Notes: generated by a model not told the origin, from the sequence alone. A DNA stretch of 64,000 bases from SZAS-103 sp038234715 (GCA_038234715.1 JBBQTD010000002.1:1-64000), one strand, 5' to 3'. Counted from the first letter of the stretch, positions 8,717-18,213 are shown. Numbers and translations are program-made.

Positions 8717-9368
8717 TTCGGCCAGGCCGCTTGCGCACGAACACATGCATCGCGCGCTCGCCCGCGACATGCTCTGCGCATGCGTAGCCCAACGCGTGCA
8801 GATCGATGCCGTGGAAGAGATGTTCTCCGGCGCCCATCAGCATCGGTCGCTGGGCGAAATGCAGTTCGTCGATCAGTGCGACCCGCAGGAACTGCCGAAT
8901 GGTTGCGACGCCACCGCCGAGCCGGACATCGCGACCGTTCGCCGCCGCCTTCGCCTGCTCCAGGACGGCATGGATGTCCCCGCCGACAAATCGGAATTCC
9001 GTACCTCCCTTCATCCGCAGTGGCGCGCGCGGGTGATGCGTCAGCACGAACACAGGCACGCGGTACGGCGGCTCGTCGTCCCACCAGCCCTTCCAGCTGT
9101 CGTCCGGCCACGGCCCGCGCACGGGCCCAAACATGTGTCGCCCGATGATCCACGCGCCAATTCCTTCGAACCCGTGCTGCGCCATGGTGTTGTCGACGCC
9201 GGCCTCGCCATCGTCATGCCCATGCATCTGCCGCCACATGTCTGTGTGGAAAAGCCAATCCATCAGTTCCGGGCCCCTGACACCGATCGGGTTATGCAGA
9301 TCCTGGTTCGCACCGGCACCATAGCCGTCGATGGAAATGGCAAAGCTTCGTACCAGAAGTCTGGACAC
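8649..9368 (-). CDS. dihydrofolate-reductase-like (RibD C-terminal) protein
   Basis: 239 residues from a GTG start at 9368 supported by GGGGA seven bases upstream. The opening SFAISIDGYGAG is the typical first strand of RibD-C/DHFR-like reductases, and LGGGVATIRQFLRVALIDELH near residue 150 is the family's nucleotide-binding loop and helix. Expected role: NADPH-dependent reduction of a pterin- or pyrimidine-like substrate in the cytosol. Members of this family outside riboflavin operons are usually of unknown substrate. The C-terminus extends about 20 polar residues beyond the fold and overlaps, tail to tail, the end of the secreted protein on the other strand. Confidence 0.8.
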   Translation of the reverse strand: MSRLLVRSFAISIDGYGAGANQDLHNPIGVRGPELMDWLFHTDMWRQMHGHDDGEAGVDNTMAQHGFEGIGAWIIGRHMFGPVRGPWPDDSWKGWWDDEPPYRVPVFVLTHHPRAPLRMKGGTEFRFVGGDIHAVLEQAKAAANGRDVRLGGGVATIRQFLRVALIDELHFAQRPMLMGAGEHLFHGIDLHALGYACAEHVAGERAMHVFVRKRPGRISDQASGSSARTDPQAISSLKD

Positions 9369-9563
9369 GCGGATTTCCCCAGGTTTGGCGATGCATCCCT
9401 AGCCTAGCCCCCTGCCCGCCTGGCCCAACGATCGCGCATGCCGCGGACTGGTGGAGCAAGCCGGATCAACTTGGATTGTTCCCACGCCGCCAGATCGCAA
9501 TTGCGCTGCCCCTATAATCGTGGCCAGTCCCGCCAGAGCCCAGCGCTTACCCTGACACCCCGC

Positions 9564-10742
9564 ATGGAAACCCAACGGATCATCCATTGCATTGGCACCA
9601 GTGAGGAGGACATGGCCCACGTGCGCCTGTTGCTGCGCGTCGCCAAGGCGCAACTTCGCGACAACTGGGCGTGGGGTCCTGAGGCAAAGGCGGACCTCGT
9701 CCTGGTCGACACGCGCAAGCTGGTCGGCGATTCCGCAATGCGACGTGCCACGCAGCGCGGTGTCGCATCCGCGCAGGTGATCGCCGCGAATGCCGCCAAG
9801 CCGCCAGGCCTGTCGCTGCGTAGGCCCCTGCAGCGCGATGCGCTGGTGATGCTGCTCAACAACGTTGGACGTGAAGAGGACGTCGCCGACGATGCCGACA
9901 GCTGGACCGACGCATACCAGGGCTTCGACATGGGTGCTGTCGACCTGAGCTTTCTGGAAGCAGATCATCCCGGCGTGTACGACGTCGGCGCGCATCGCAA
10001 CGATGGAAGCCGTGCGGGCGCCGAATTCGAACCCACGCCCTCTGGCGAGCCGCGGCCTGACTTGTCCAGCTTGCTGATCGGCGCAAATTCAGCAGTGGAG
10101 CCGACGCCCGTTCGTCCAGGTGAAAGCGGCGCGCCCGGTGCATCCGGTGTCGAACCCGGTGCCGAACATTTGCGTCAAGTCAGGGCGCAAGCAGCACCGG
10201 ATCGCTCGCCAGCTCCGGAGATCTGGCCGGATATCGACAGCAACGCAGCCTATCCGCTGACCGACTACCTCGGCACGGGCCTGCTGGGAGGATCCGCGCG
10301 GATCAGCCTGCGCGGTGCGACAACGCTGTTGCTCGATCCGCGCCAGCAACTGTTCTGGGCCTCGGGACTGCTGCCGACGCTCGAAATCTACGCACGCCAA
10401 CCCTTGCGTTTCGGAGACTTCGAACGCCTCACCGGCAAGGCACTCGAGGATGCGCGCAGGGGCTCCGCCGCGAGGCCGTATGCGCGCCTGCTGTGGATGG
10501 ACCACTACGTCCGCTCGAATGGCTTCCTTGCCAAACAGCTTGATCCAAGCGGCACCTTCGTCCTCACCAACAGGCTCGATTTCTCGCTCGACTACCCGCG
10601 CGCATATCGCATCGGCTCACTGCTCAACGTCCCGCGCAAACTGCACGAGGTTTCCCGCATCAGCTCCGTGGCGCTCGACGAGGTGTTCGACATCATCAAT
10701 GCCTACGCAGCGCTCGGCTACGTGGAATGCACACCGCACTAG
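9564..10742 (+). CDS. cytosolic protein, receiver-like N-terminus, unknown
   Basis: 392 residues from ATG 9564. The frame is open to 9438, but the extra residues look like non-coding translation. There is no signal peptide or membrane segment. Residues 1-115 alternate strands and helices (RIIHCIGTSEEDM, ADLVLVDTRKLV, LVMLLNNVG), resembling a degenerate receiver or pseudo-receiver domain. Residues 150-225 are a low-complexity Pro/Glu/Ala linker. The C-terminal 170 residues are compact and contain YARLLWMDHYVRSNG and SVALDEVFDIINAYAALGY, the latter like a winged-helix or protein-binding end. I do not recognise the family and assign no function. It may form a pair with the membrane protein that follows. 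Confidence 0.6.
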   Translation: METQRIIHCIGTSEEDMAHVRLLLRVAKAQLRDNWAWGPEAKADLVLVDTRKLVGDSAMRRATQRGVASAQVIAANAAKPPGLSLRRPLQRDALVMLLNNVGREEDVADDADSWTDAYQGFDMGAVDLSFLEADHPGVYDVGAHRNDGSRAGAEFEPTPSGEPRPDLSSLLIGANSAVEPTPVRPGESGAPGASGVEPGAEHLRQVRAQAAPDRSPAPEIWPDIDSNAAYPLTDYLGTGLLGGSARISLRGATTLLLDPRQQLFWASGLLPTLEIYARQPLRFGDFERLTGKALEDARRGSAARPYARLLWMDHYVRSNGFLAKQLDPSGTFVLTNRLDFSLDYPRAYRIGSLLNVPRKLHEVSRISSVALDEVFDIINAYAALGYVECTPH

Positions 10743-10804
10743 CGCTGAGCTGCGCACCACGCAAATGGACCCTTCATTGTTTCGCGCGACCGGAATCCAA
10801 GCGG

Positions 10805-11602
10805 ATGTTTTTCAGCTCCCCCGAATCGAAGTATCCCGGTACCTTGAAGGACATGTCCTTTGACTACCGCGCGATGTGCGTCTACCACATCTGCATGCTC
10901 GTGCTGTTTGGACTCGGACAATCGCTGTCGATTCCGCTGGAGGCTGCGGTCGTCGTTGTCGTACTCGGACTGGTTGTGGCGCTGGTTGCCAGGAACAAGA
11001 TCCGTCGAGGCTGGCATCGGCCGGCGACCCGGTCCGGCAACTGGTTGAAGGCATTTGCGGTCGTGTTCTTCGGACTGCTGTTCCTGATGGCCGCCACTCC
11101 GCTGTTTCCGCCCACGCGGCCGTTTGCATTCCCGTGGTACGCGGCGGGTTTCGGAATCGTGCTGTTCAATTTCCTGCAGGAGTTGCGGATCGTCCAGGCT
11201 TCGCAGGTGGACTTCATTGCGTGCTGCAACAGTGCGAAGGAAAGCACCATCGTTGTCACGGTCGAAGCGGACAGCGAACCGCGATGGAAGAAGATCGCCA
11301 GGAGCGCCTATTCCGTGGCGTTCCTGGCGACCTGGCTGACCTTTGTCGCGTTCTTCTACGAGTTCGGCACCGTCTTCAAGAATGGATCCGCAACGCCCAC
11401 CTCCGACAAGACCGAAACCCTGGTCGACCATGGCCGGGTCGCCTATGTGTCGACGCGGGACAAGCAGATCGTTTCACGCCTTGAGCACGCATCGATGTTG
11501 GGAATTCCCACCGTCCTTGTACTGGGCTTCGTGCTGCATTTCGGACTCGGCGTCAGGATATTTTCGAATCTTTCCAGGAAGCCGGCGGCGTCTTCGAAGT
11601 AG
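10805..11602 (+). CDS. four-segment membrane protein, unknown
   Basis: 265 residues from ATG 10805. An in-frame start further upstream would add 26 poorly coding residues, and ATG 10853 is also possible. Four hydrophobic segments are visible: VYHICMLVLFGLGQSLSI to VVVVLGLVVALVA, AFAVVFFGLLFLMAA, WYAAGFGIVLFNFLQEL and a last pair near AYSVAFLATWLTFVAFF and VLVLGFVLHFGLG. A soluble loop of about 60 residues (after FKNGSATPTSDKTET) lies before the last segment. No catalytic motif is seen. It starts about 60 bp after the preceding gene in the same direction. Its 3' end runs up to the 21-bp repeat array. Confidence 0.6.
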   Translation: MFFSSPESKYPGTLKDMSFDYRAMCVYHICMLVLFGLGQSLSIPLEAAVVVVVLGLVVALVARNKIRRGWHRPATRSGNWLKAFAVVFFGLLFLMAATPLFPPTRPFAFPWYAAGFGIVLFNFLQELRIVQASQVDFIACCNSAKESTIVVTVEADSEPRWKKIARSAYSVAFLATWLTFVAFFYEFGTVFKNGSATPTSDKTETLVDHGRVAYVSTRDKQIVSRLEHASMLGIPTVLVLGFVLHFGLGVRIFSNLSRKPAASSK

Positions 11603-11789
11603 TTCCTGCCCGCCTGCCCGTCAACCATGGAGTTGCTGCCCAGCGCGAAGACCGCTGCATGCGGCAGCGATGCGACCCGGTGTCGATGGCCGAGCCGATG
11701 CCAACCAAGGCCGCGTGCAACACGTTGCGCACGGAACGGTCGGCGATCAATGAACTGCGCGGCGTGCCTGCGCAAACCATTGGCGTGGG

Positions 11790-12290
11790 CCGCGAAAACA
11801 TCGTGGTTTGCGCGGCCCATACGGGCACGCGGGGAAAAAAGATCGTGGTCAACGGAAAAAAAACCGTGGTTCGCAGGTTCGGTTTCATGGTTTCCGCCGC
11901 CGGTACCACAGACATCGTGGGCAGCACCATGGTTGACAGGAAAAAGACCATGGTTTCCGGAACAAACACCATGGTGTGCGCAATCTTCCTCGTTGGTTTT
12001 CGCCGCAGCGACCGTGGAATTCGCAGCCAACACCATGGTCGGAGGAAAAAACACCGTGGTCGCCGGCGCCGGTATCATGGTCCCCAGAGAAAACATCATG
12101 GTCGAGGAACCCGAAACCACGGTTTCTTTCCTGGCGACCGTGGTCGAGGAAACCAGAACCATGGTCTTTTTTCTGCCGACCACGATACCGGCGCCGGCGA
12201 CCACGATGTTTTTTCTCGCGAACGTCATGCCCAACGTGGAACGTGTGGTACTCACGCCGGAAACCATTGTACGCAGCAAACTCCACGGTC
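11790..12290. repeat. 21-bp tandem palindromic array, about 23 units
   Basis: Cores related to ACCATGGTC recur every 21 bases. Taking the second C of the core as reference, they fall at 11802, 11844, 11865, 11886, 11907, 11928, 11949, 11970, 11991, then after a one-base slip at 12013, 12034, 12055, 12076, 12097, 12118, 12139, 12160, 12181, 12202, 12223 and 12265; positions 11823 and 12244 are degenerate. The core is its own reverse complement (ACCATGGT, with ACCGTGGT and ACCACGGT as variants). The 12-13 bases between cores are variable but rich in GGAAAA- or TTTTT-like runs. Because 21 is a multiple of three, both strands stay open and translate into heptads of the type x-x-T-M-V-x-x, but no start with a ribosome site was found. 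Not CRISPR-like: there are no unique spacers. Function unknown. Confidence 0.85.
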
Positions 12291-12650
12291 GATGCGCCGC
12301 AAGCCACGCGATACGGGCCGCCTTGCATCCGCGACGCGCCGCAATCTCTCCGGTCGGCTCGCATGCGACACCCGCACGCACAAGCCGAACAACGCGAAAT
12401 AAACAAACTTGGCGGCAACGGCAAGTCAGACAACAAACGCGACGAAATGCGGCAATCCAAATGGAGGGACAAAGGCGTACCTGCGCCTGCAACGCCTGTA
12501 CCATGCGAGCGAAGGGGACGAGAACAGTCAATTCGAAATAACTACTCTCCTCCCCCTCCCCTGACTTCAGACCACGCCTTTCTCTCTATTGCAGCGAACT
12601 ACTGGATCGTTGATTCCGTCAGAACAATTAGATTTTTCACGGGCCCAAGT
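12291..12650. other. non-coding flank between array and decayed gene
   Basis: About 360 bases without a convincing gene. The part from about 12390 is poorer in GC than its surroundings and contains purine-rich and CT-rich runs (CTCCTCCCCCTCCCC near 12548). It probably holds the promoter region of the frame that starts at 12651, but no clear -35/-10 pair was found. The long frames that run through it from the array have no plausible start. Confidence 0.4.
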
Positions 12651-13395
12651 ATGACTGTTCGTTTCTTGTCCGCGTTCTTGTACCTCGGCTTGAGCGGCTC
12701 GATCGCCGCAAGTTCGGTCATCAGTGCGGAGAATGAAAGGGGGCATTTCGCTTCGTTCGATCAAGCCCTCCAGGCGCTCAAGTCCAACGCTTTAGTCACT
12801 GCCGCCTCGGTGGCCGTCCCGCCGGAACGAATCGTTCTTGTCCGTTCTGATGCGATGCATTGCGCGATTTGATTCGGTGCGTTCAGGCGTGGTCACGACT
12901 CCAAGCCAGCAACCGCGTTCAATTCCGGAGATGAAACCTCGCTGCAGAAGCGGATCCGTACCAATGGCCCGGCGATAAAGGCGACTTTCGGGTCGACAGC
13001 GCGCGCAGGAAGCATCTGAAGCTGTCCAGTCGCCCGCTCGTCGGTATCCTGAAGATTGCAATGGGCGGCAGCTCGGCAATCAACTGCGCAGGCCACCGCC
13101 TCGACTGGGAATTCCCGAGTTGGACGGGTTTTGTCGAAGTCGGAAGTAGTAGAGGGGGCCGCAAGATCGAGATCGCGCCAACTGCATGGACGGATCCGTC
13201 GCAGATCGATCTGTCGGATCCGCATCTGAAGTGGTACCGGTATGACGAGGCCCGCGACATGACACCGATTCCACTCACAGAACTGCCCGGCGGGCGACCG
13301 GACACGGGAAAGGGGGACGCAGGGAACCAAGCGAAGGGTTCCTTTCGCGAAAGGACCGGTTTGAATCTCGACAGGCTACGTACTCCCCTCGTCTC
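12651..13395 (+). pseudogene. decayed gene for a small secreted protein
   Basis: ATG 12651 opens a 73-codon frame with a good signal peptide (MTVRFLSAFLYLGLSGSIAA). It ends at TGA 12870-12872. The same frame continues beyond the stop with a plausible protein (FGAFRRGHDSKPATAFNSGD) and then loses sense near 12940, where a second frame, open from 12935 to 13528, takes over with ADPYQWPGDKGDFRVDSARR and later EVGSSRGGRKIEIAPTAW. One CGA-to-TGA change and one frameshift would restore a secreted protein of about 210 residues. The second frame runs into the tkt gene on the other strand, so its natural end is probably near 13300-13395. I do not recognise the family. The alternative is two unrelated short frames. 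Confidence 0.45.
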
Positions 13396-15438
13396 CTACC
13401 CCAACAACGCCTTCGCCCTCGCACACACATTGTCCACGGTGAACCCGTACTCCTTCAGCAACACCTCCGCCGGCGCAGAAGCGCCGAAGCGGTCCACGCC
13501 CAGCACAGCGCCGCGATCGCCCACGTAGCGATGCCATCCCTGCGGACTGCCGGCTTCCACCGCGAGCCTGGCGCGCACTGCCGGTGGCAACACGCTGTCG
13601 CGGTACGCCCGCGGCTGCGCATCGAACAAGTCCCAGCTTGGCATCGAGACGACGCGCACGGCGATGCCCCGCCCTCGCAGTTGTTCCGCTGCGGACACGA
13701 CGAGGCCGGTTTCCGCGCCGGTGCCGATCAGGATCAGTTCGGGTTGCTTGGCTCCGTCGGAATCGCTGAGCACGTACGCGCCCTTGCGCAGGCCATCGGC
13801 TGATGCGCATTGCGTGCGATCCAGGGTGGGGACGCTTTGCCGGCTCAGGATCAGCAGGACCGGGCGGTGGCGCGATTCGATGGCGACGCGCCACGCGATG
13901 GCGGTTTCGTTGGCGTCGCCGGGGCGGATCACGGTGAGTTCGGGGATTGCGCGCAGGCCGGCGAGTTGTTCGACGGGCTGGTGGGTGGGGCCATCTTCAC
14001 CGAGCGCGATGCTGTCGTGGGTGAAGATGTGCAGGACGTGCAACTTCATCAGTGCGGCCAGGCGGATCGTCGGCTTCATGTAGTCGGAGAACATCATGAA
14101 GGTCGCGCCGAACGGGACGAATCCGCCGTGCGCTGCCAAACCATTGGCGATCGCGCCCATCGCGTGTTCGCGCACGCCGAAGTGCAGATTGCGGCCCTTG
14201 TAGCTCCAGCCGCCGCCGTCGGAGCCTTGTTCGTCCTTCGCATCGCCCGGATTGAAGTCTCCGAGGTCCTTGAGGGCAGTCTTTGTCGATGGATCGAGGT
14301 CCGCCGAACCGCCGGTGAGCGCGGGCAGTTTGGGTGCGATTGCATTGATGACCTTGCCGCCCGCTTCGCGTGTTGCCATGCCTTTTGCATCGGCGGGAAA
14401 CACCGGGATGTCGGCATCCCAACCGTCGGGCAGCTCGCCGCGCAGACTGCAGTTCAATTCCTTCGCGAGGTCGGGGAAGGCTTGCGTGTAGGCAGCCATG
14501 CGCGCGTTCCACGCGCCTTCGTCCTGCTTGCCGCGTTGCAGCGCATCGCGCATATGGGCGAGTGCATCGTCGGGAACGAGGAATGCGGGCTCGGTCGGCC
14601 AGCCGAGCGCCTGCTTGGTCTTGGTCACGTTGTCAACGCCGAGCGGCGAGCCGTGCGCCTTGAAACTGTCCTGGTACGGCGAACCGAAACCGATGTGGGT
14701 GCGCACCAGGATCAGTGATGGCTTCGCCGTTTCGGCGCGTGCGGCGTCGAGGGCTGCACCTAGCGCGTTGAGGTCATTGCCGTCGTCGACGTGGATGGTC
14801 TGCCAGCCGTACGCGGCGAAGCGCGCCGCACGGTCTTCCGTGAAGGTGATCGGCGTGCCTGCCGCGAGCGTGACCTGGTTGTCGTCGTACAGCACGATCA
14901 GCTTGCCGAGCGCGAGGTGCCCTGCGATCGAAGCGGCTTCGGATGCGACGCCTTCCATCAGGTCGCCGTCGCTCGCGATCACGTAGGTGTGGTGGTCGAC
15001 GATCGCGTGGCCGTCGCGGTTGTAGCGTGCGGACAGTTGCGCTTCACCGATCGCCATGCCGACTGCGTTCGCGAACCCCTGGCCAAGTGGCCCGGTGGTG
15101 ACTTCAACGCCGGCGGTGTGCTCGCGCTCGGGATGGCCCGGCGTCTTGCTGCCCCACTGGCGGAACTGCTTGATGTCATCGAGCGACAGGTCGTAGCCGG
15201 TCATGAACAGCAGGCTGTAGAGCAATGCCGAGCCGTGGCCAGCGGACAGCACGAAGCGGTCGCGATCGATCCATGACGGATTCTTCGGGTTGTGCTTGAG
15301 CAGCCGCGACCACAGCGCATACGCCATCGGCGCGGCGCCAAGCGGCAGCCCCGGATGACCACTGTCGGCCTTCTGCACCATGTCCACCGACAGGAAGCGC
15401 AGGGTGTTGATGCATTGCAGATCGAGCGCGTCGGACAT
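13396..15438 (-). CDS. tkt: transketolase
   Basis: 680 residues from ATG 15438, chosen over an upstream ATG at 15489 because AAGGAAGC lies just before it and the homologous part begins there. Transfers two-carbon ketol units between sugar phosphates in the non-oxidative pentose-phosphate pathway, using thiamine diphosphate. Visible landmarks: GHPGLPLG near the N-terminus, TTGPLGQGFANAVG, the cofactor motif beginning SDGDLMEG (first residue Ser where Gly is usual) with NQ about 25 residues later, and the C-terminal half with FGVREHAMGAI and FTHDSIALGEDGPTHQP. Length is typical. Last gene of the minus-strand sugar-phosphate cluster, 84 bp after mgtA, so it may have its own promoter. Confidence 0.96.
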   Translation of the reverse strand: MSDALDLQCINTLRFLSVDMVQKADSGHPGLPLGAAPMAYALWSRLLKHNPKNPSWIDRDRFVLSAGHGSALLYSLLFMTGYDLSLDDIKQFRQWGSKTPGHPEREHTAGVEVTTGPLGQGFANAVGMAIGEAQLSARYNRDGHAIVDHHTYVIASDGDLMEGVASEAASIAGHLALGKLIVLYDDNQVTLAAGTPITFTEDRAARFAAYGWQTIHVDDGNDLNALGAALDAARAETAKPSLILVRTHIGFGSPYQDSFKAHGSPLGVDNVTKTKQALGWPTEPAFLVPDDALAHMRDALQRGKQDEGAWNARMAAYTQAFPDLAKELNCSLRGELPDGWDADIPVFPADAKGMATREAGGKVINAIAPKLPALTGGSADLDPSTKTALKDLGDFNPGDAKDEQGSDGGGWSYKGRNLHFGVREHAMGAIANGLAAHGGFVPFGATFMMFSDYMKPTIRLAALMKLHVLHIFTHDSIALGEDGPTHQPVEQLAGLRAIPELTVIRPGDANETAIAWRVAIESRHRPVLLILSRQSVPTLDRTQCASADGLRKGAYVLSDSDGAKQPELILIGTGAETGLVVSAAEQLRGRGIAVRVVSMPSWDLFDAQPRAYRDSVLPPAVRARLAVEAGSPQGWHRYVGDRGAVLGVDRFGASAPAEVLLKEYGFTVDNVCARAKALLG

Positions 15439-15522
15439 GGTTGCTTCCTTGCTGAAGGTGGCGGATTTCAATGGAGTGTGCGTGTGCAATTCTAGCCGTA
15501 CGCGATGAACTTGCCAGAATTG

Positions 15523-18096
15523 TTAGCCAGGACGATTCGGTGACGCGGCCAGCGCTCCGGCAGCGGTTTTTTCATGCCTGCGGTAGAAGACTTGCTTCAG
15601 CGCCTCCGCCGAGCCAATGTAGGCCGCCACGATCACGGCCATGATTCCGAGAAAAAACAGCGGCAGCGGCACGAAACCGAAAAGTTGCCCGATTGGCGTG
15701 TAGGGAAGCGCAACGGCGCCCGACACCACTGCAAGAGTGGCGATCGTCAGCGGCCTTGAAGGCAGGCTTTTCCAGAATGGGCCACGCGTGCGGATCACCA
15801 GCACCACCATGGATGCCGATACGATCGATTCGACGAACCAACCGCTGCGGAACAACGGAGCGTCGGCCTTGAGCACGAAGTACAGGACGCCAAACGTCGC
15901 GAAATCGAAGACCGAGCTGAGCAATCCGAAACAGAACATGAAATTGCGGATGAATTTCACGTCCCAGCGCTGCGGACTGGCGATCGCCGTGGCATCGACC
16001 TGGTCGGTTGCGATCGCCATTTCCGGCAAATCGGTCATCAGGTTGGTGAGCAGGATCTGCTTGGGCAACAGCGGCAGGAACGGCAGGAACAGCGACGCAC
16101 CAGCCATGCTGAACATGTTGCCGAAGTTTGCGCTGGTCGCCATGAACACGTATTTCTGCGTATTGGCGAACGTCTTGCGGCCTTCGCGCACGCCGTCGAC
16201 CAGCACTTGCAGGTCGCGATCGAGCAGGACGATGTCCGCGGCTTCCTTCGCGACGTCGACCGCACTCTGCACCGACAGGCCAACGTCGGCCGCGTGCAGC
16301 GCCGGTGCATCGTTGATGCCATCGCCGATGTAGCCAACCACATGGCCGGCCTTGCGCAACGCGCGGATGATGCGTTCCTTCTGGTTCGGCTCGACTTCGG
16401 CGAAGATGTCGGTCGCGTGCGCAAGTTGCGGCAAGGCGTCATCGCTGACCTTGCGAAGTTCCTGCCCTCCCACGATGCGCGCGTTCGCAAGGCCGATCTG
16501 GCGCGCAATTTCTGCAGCGACCAGAGGGTTGTCTCCAGTGATGACCTTGAGCGTGACCCCGAGACCCTTCAGCTCCTGGATGGTCGCGGCAATCCCGGGC
16601 TTTGGCGGATCGGCAAACAACAGGAAGCCGACGAAGGTGAGACCGGCTTCATCGGCACGCGTAATCTTCAAACAGCCGGGCATGGCCCGGGTCGCGATAC
16701 CAAGCGTGCGAAGCCCGCGCGCGCTGAACGCGCAGTAGCGTTCGTGGATCGCCTGCGCCTGTTCAGCGAGCGGAACGACGCGACCATCGGCCAACTCAAC
16801 CGTCGTGCAGGTGTCGAGAAGTTGCTTCAGGGCACCCTTGGTCACCATGACGGGTTGGCCGTCCACAGCCGCAAGCACGCTCAGGCATTTGCGCGTGAAG
16901 TCGTATGGAACCTCATCCAGGCGCGTTGCACCAAGATCGCGTTTACCCGCCGCGGTCAGGATCGCAGCATCGATGGGGTTGTGGAACCCGGTCTGGAACG
17001 TCGCGTTGATCGCGGCAAGGCGCAAGGTGCGTTCGCTAATCGCACCATCGACATTGAGGGTGCTGTCCAGGTGCACCTGGCCCTCGGTCAGCGTGCCGGT
17101 CTTGTCGGAACACAGCACATCCATGCTGCCGAAATTCTCGATCGAGACCAGCCGTTTGACGATGACCTTCCTGGCCGCCATTCGCCGGGCGCCGGTCGCG
17201 AGGTTCACGCTGATGATCGCCGGCAGCAATTCCGGCGTCAGGCCAACTGCCAGCGCGAGCGCAAACAGGAAGGAGTCGATGACCGGCCGCGCCAGGTAGA
17301 CGTTCAAGGCAAAGATCAGCGTCACCAGCACCAGCGTGACCCGCATCAGCAGGGAGCCGAATCGACGGATTCCGAGTTCGAATTCGGTCTCGTCCGAATG
17401 CGACTGCAGGCGCTGCGCAATCGCGCCAAACTGCGTGTTGCCGCCGGTCCGCACGACGAGTGCCCTGCCGGTGCCGCTGACCACGTGCGTGCCCTGGAAC
17501 AACGCGTTGCTCCGGCGCGCGAGTGGTGTGTCTGCGGCCAGATCTCCGGGGACCTTTTCGACCGGGAATGTCTCTCCGGTCAGGGTCGCCTCGTCGACAA
17601 ACAGATCACGTGCTTCCAGCAGCCGGCAGTCCGCTGGAACGTTGGAGCCGGCCGAGAGCAGCACCACGTCGCCGGACACGACCTGTTCCATCGGAACCGT
17701 GCATGCCCTGGAGTTGCGCATGACTTCGGCAGTCAATGCGACCAGTTTCTGCAGGCTGGCGATAGCGTGGGCTGCGCGAAACTCCTGCCAGAACCCGAGC
17801 AGGCCGCTTGCGAAAACGATCAGCAGGATGATGACCGCGTCGGTCGGGTCGCGGACTGCGAACGACACCATGGCCGCGATGATCAGGATCAGTACGATCG
17901 GCGAGCTGACCTGCCGCATCAGCAACGGCAGCACGCGCGACGGGCTCTTGCCTTTTAGGGTGCTGGCGCCGTACTGCTTCAGGCGCGCCGCTGCCGCCGC
18001 ATCATCGAGTCCATCAAGCGACGCGCCGATACCGTGGGCCGCTTCCTGCGCGCTATTGCTCCACCATGGTGAATCGTTGCTGCTGGAATCGGTCAA
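15523..18096 (-). CDS. mgtA: magnesium-translocating P-type ATPase
   Basis: 857 residues. The only sensible start is TTG 18096, with AAGGAAG five to six bases upstream. A P-type (IIIB) ATPase that imports Mg2+ across the inner membrane at the cost of ATP. Visible in order: cytoplasmic N-terminus with LKQYGAS, membrane pair from LIIAAMVSF, the TGET actuator motif (LTGETFPVEK), the phosphorylation site DKTGTLTEGQ, the GDGINDAPAL hinge and six C-terminal membrane segments starting near FMATSANFGN. The N-terminus is shorter than in the enterobacterial enzyme. It lies between pgm and tkt, an unusual place for an ion pump, though tkt needs Mg2+. No mgtA-type leader or riboswitch is recognisable in the 117-bp gap upstream. 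Confidence 0.93.
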   Translation of the reverse strand: MTDSSSNDSPWWSNSAQEAAHGIGASLDGLDDAAAAARLKQYGASTLKGKSPSRVLPLLMRQVSSPIVLILIIAAMVSFAVRDPTDAVIILLIVFASGLLGFWQEFRAAHAIASLQKLVALTAEVMRNSRACTVPMEQVVSGDVVLLSAGSNVPADCRLLEARDLFVDEATLTGETFPVEKVPGDLAADTPLARRSNALFQGTHVVSGTGRALVVRTGGNTQFGAIAQRLQSHSDETEFELGIRRFGSLLMRVTLVLVTLIFALNVYLARPVIDSFLFALALAVGLTPELLPAIISVNLATGARRMAARKVIVKRLVSIENFGSMDVLCSDKTGTLTEGQVHLDSTLNVDGAISERTLRLAAINATFQTGFHNPIDAAILTAAGKRDLGATRLDEVPYDFTRKCLSVLAAVDGQPVMVTKGALKQLLDTCTTVELADGRVVPLAEQAQAIHERYCAFSARGLRTLGIATRAMPGCLKITRADEAGLTFVGFLLFADPPKPGIAATIQELKGLGVTLKVITGDNPLVAAEIARQIGLANARIVGGQELRKVSDDALPQLAHATDIFAEVEPNQKERIIRALRKAGHVVGYIGDGINDAPALHAADVGLSVQSAVDVAKEAADIVLLDRDLQVLVDGVREGRKTFANTQKYVFMATSANFGNMFSMAGASLFLPFLPLLPKQILLTNLMTDLPEMAIATDQVDATAIASPQRWDVKFIRNFMFCFGLLSSVFDFATFGVLYFVLKADAPLFRSGWFVESIVSASMVVLVIRTRGPFWKSLPSRPLTIATLAVVSGAVALPYTPIGQLFGFVPLPLFFLGIMAVIVAAYIGSAEALKQVFYRRHEKTAAGALAASPNRPG

Positions 18097-18213
18097 CTGG
18101 ACTTCCTTGGGGCTGGGGTCGAATCGGGATGCTGCGCACTCCCTTTCCCGCCCGCGGCAGAAGGAACCGGCAGGAACTCAGCCTGCAGCCTGTTTCGCGT
18201 GACTGACGCGCTG

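Noticed and set aside
11790..12290. CRISPR array
   Set aside because: Repeats of 21 bp without unique spacers of constant length and no cas genes; same for the array at 46.2 kb.
11443..12541. Long frames on both strands through the 21-bp array (362 and 304 codons)
   Set aside because: They stay open because 21 is a multiple of three and the core is palindromic. They begin in neighbouring coding or featureless DNA with no ribosome site. Kept as a repeat, not as genes.
16207..17958. 583-codon plus-strand frame antisense to mgtA
   Set aside because: It is a high-GC shadow: mgtA on the other strand has every family motif, and the plus translation is rich in Arg, Gln and His without domains.
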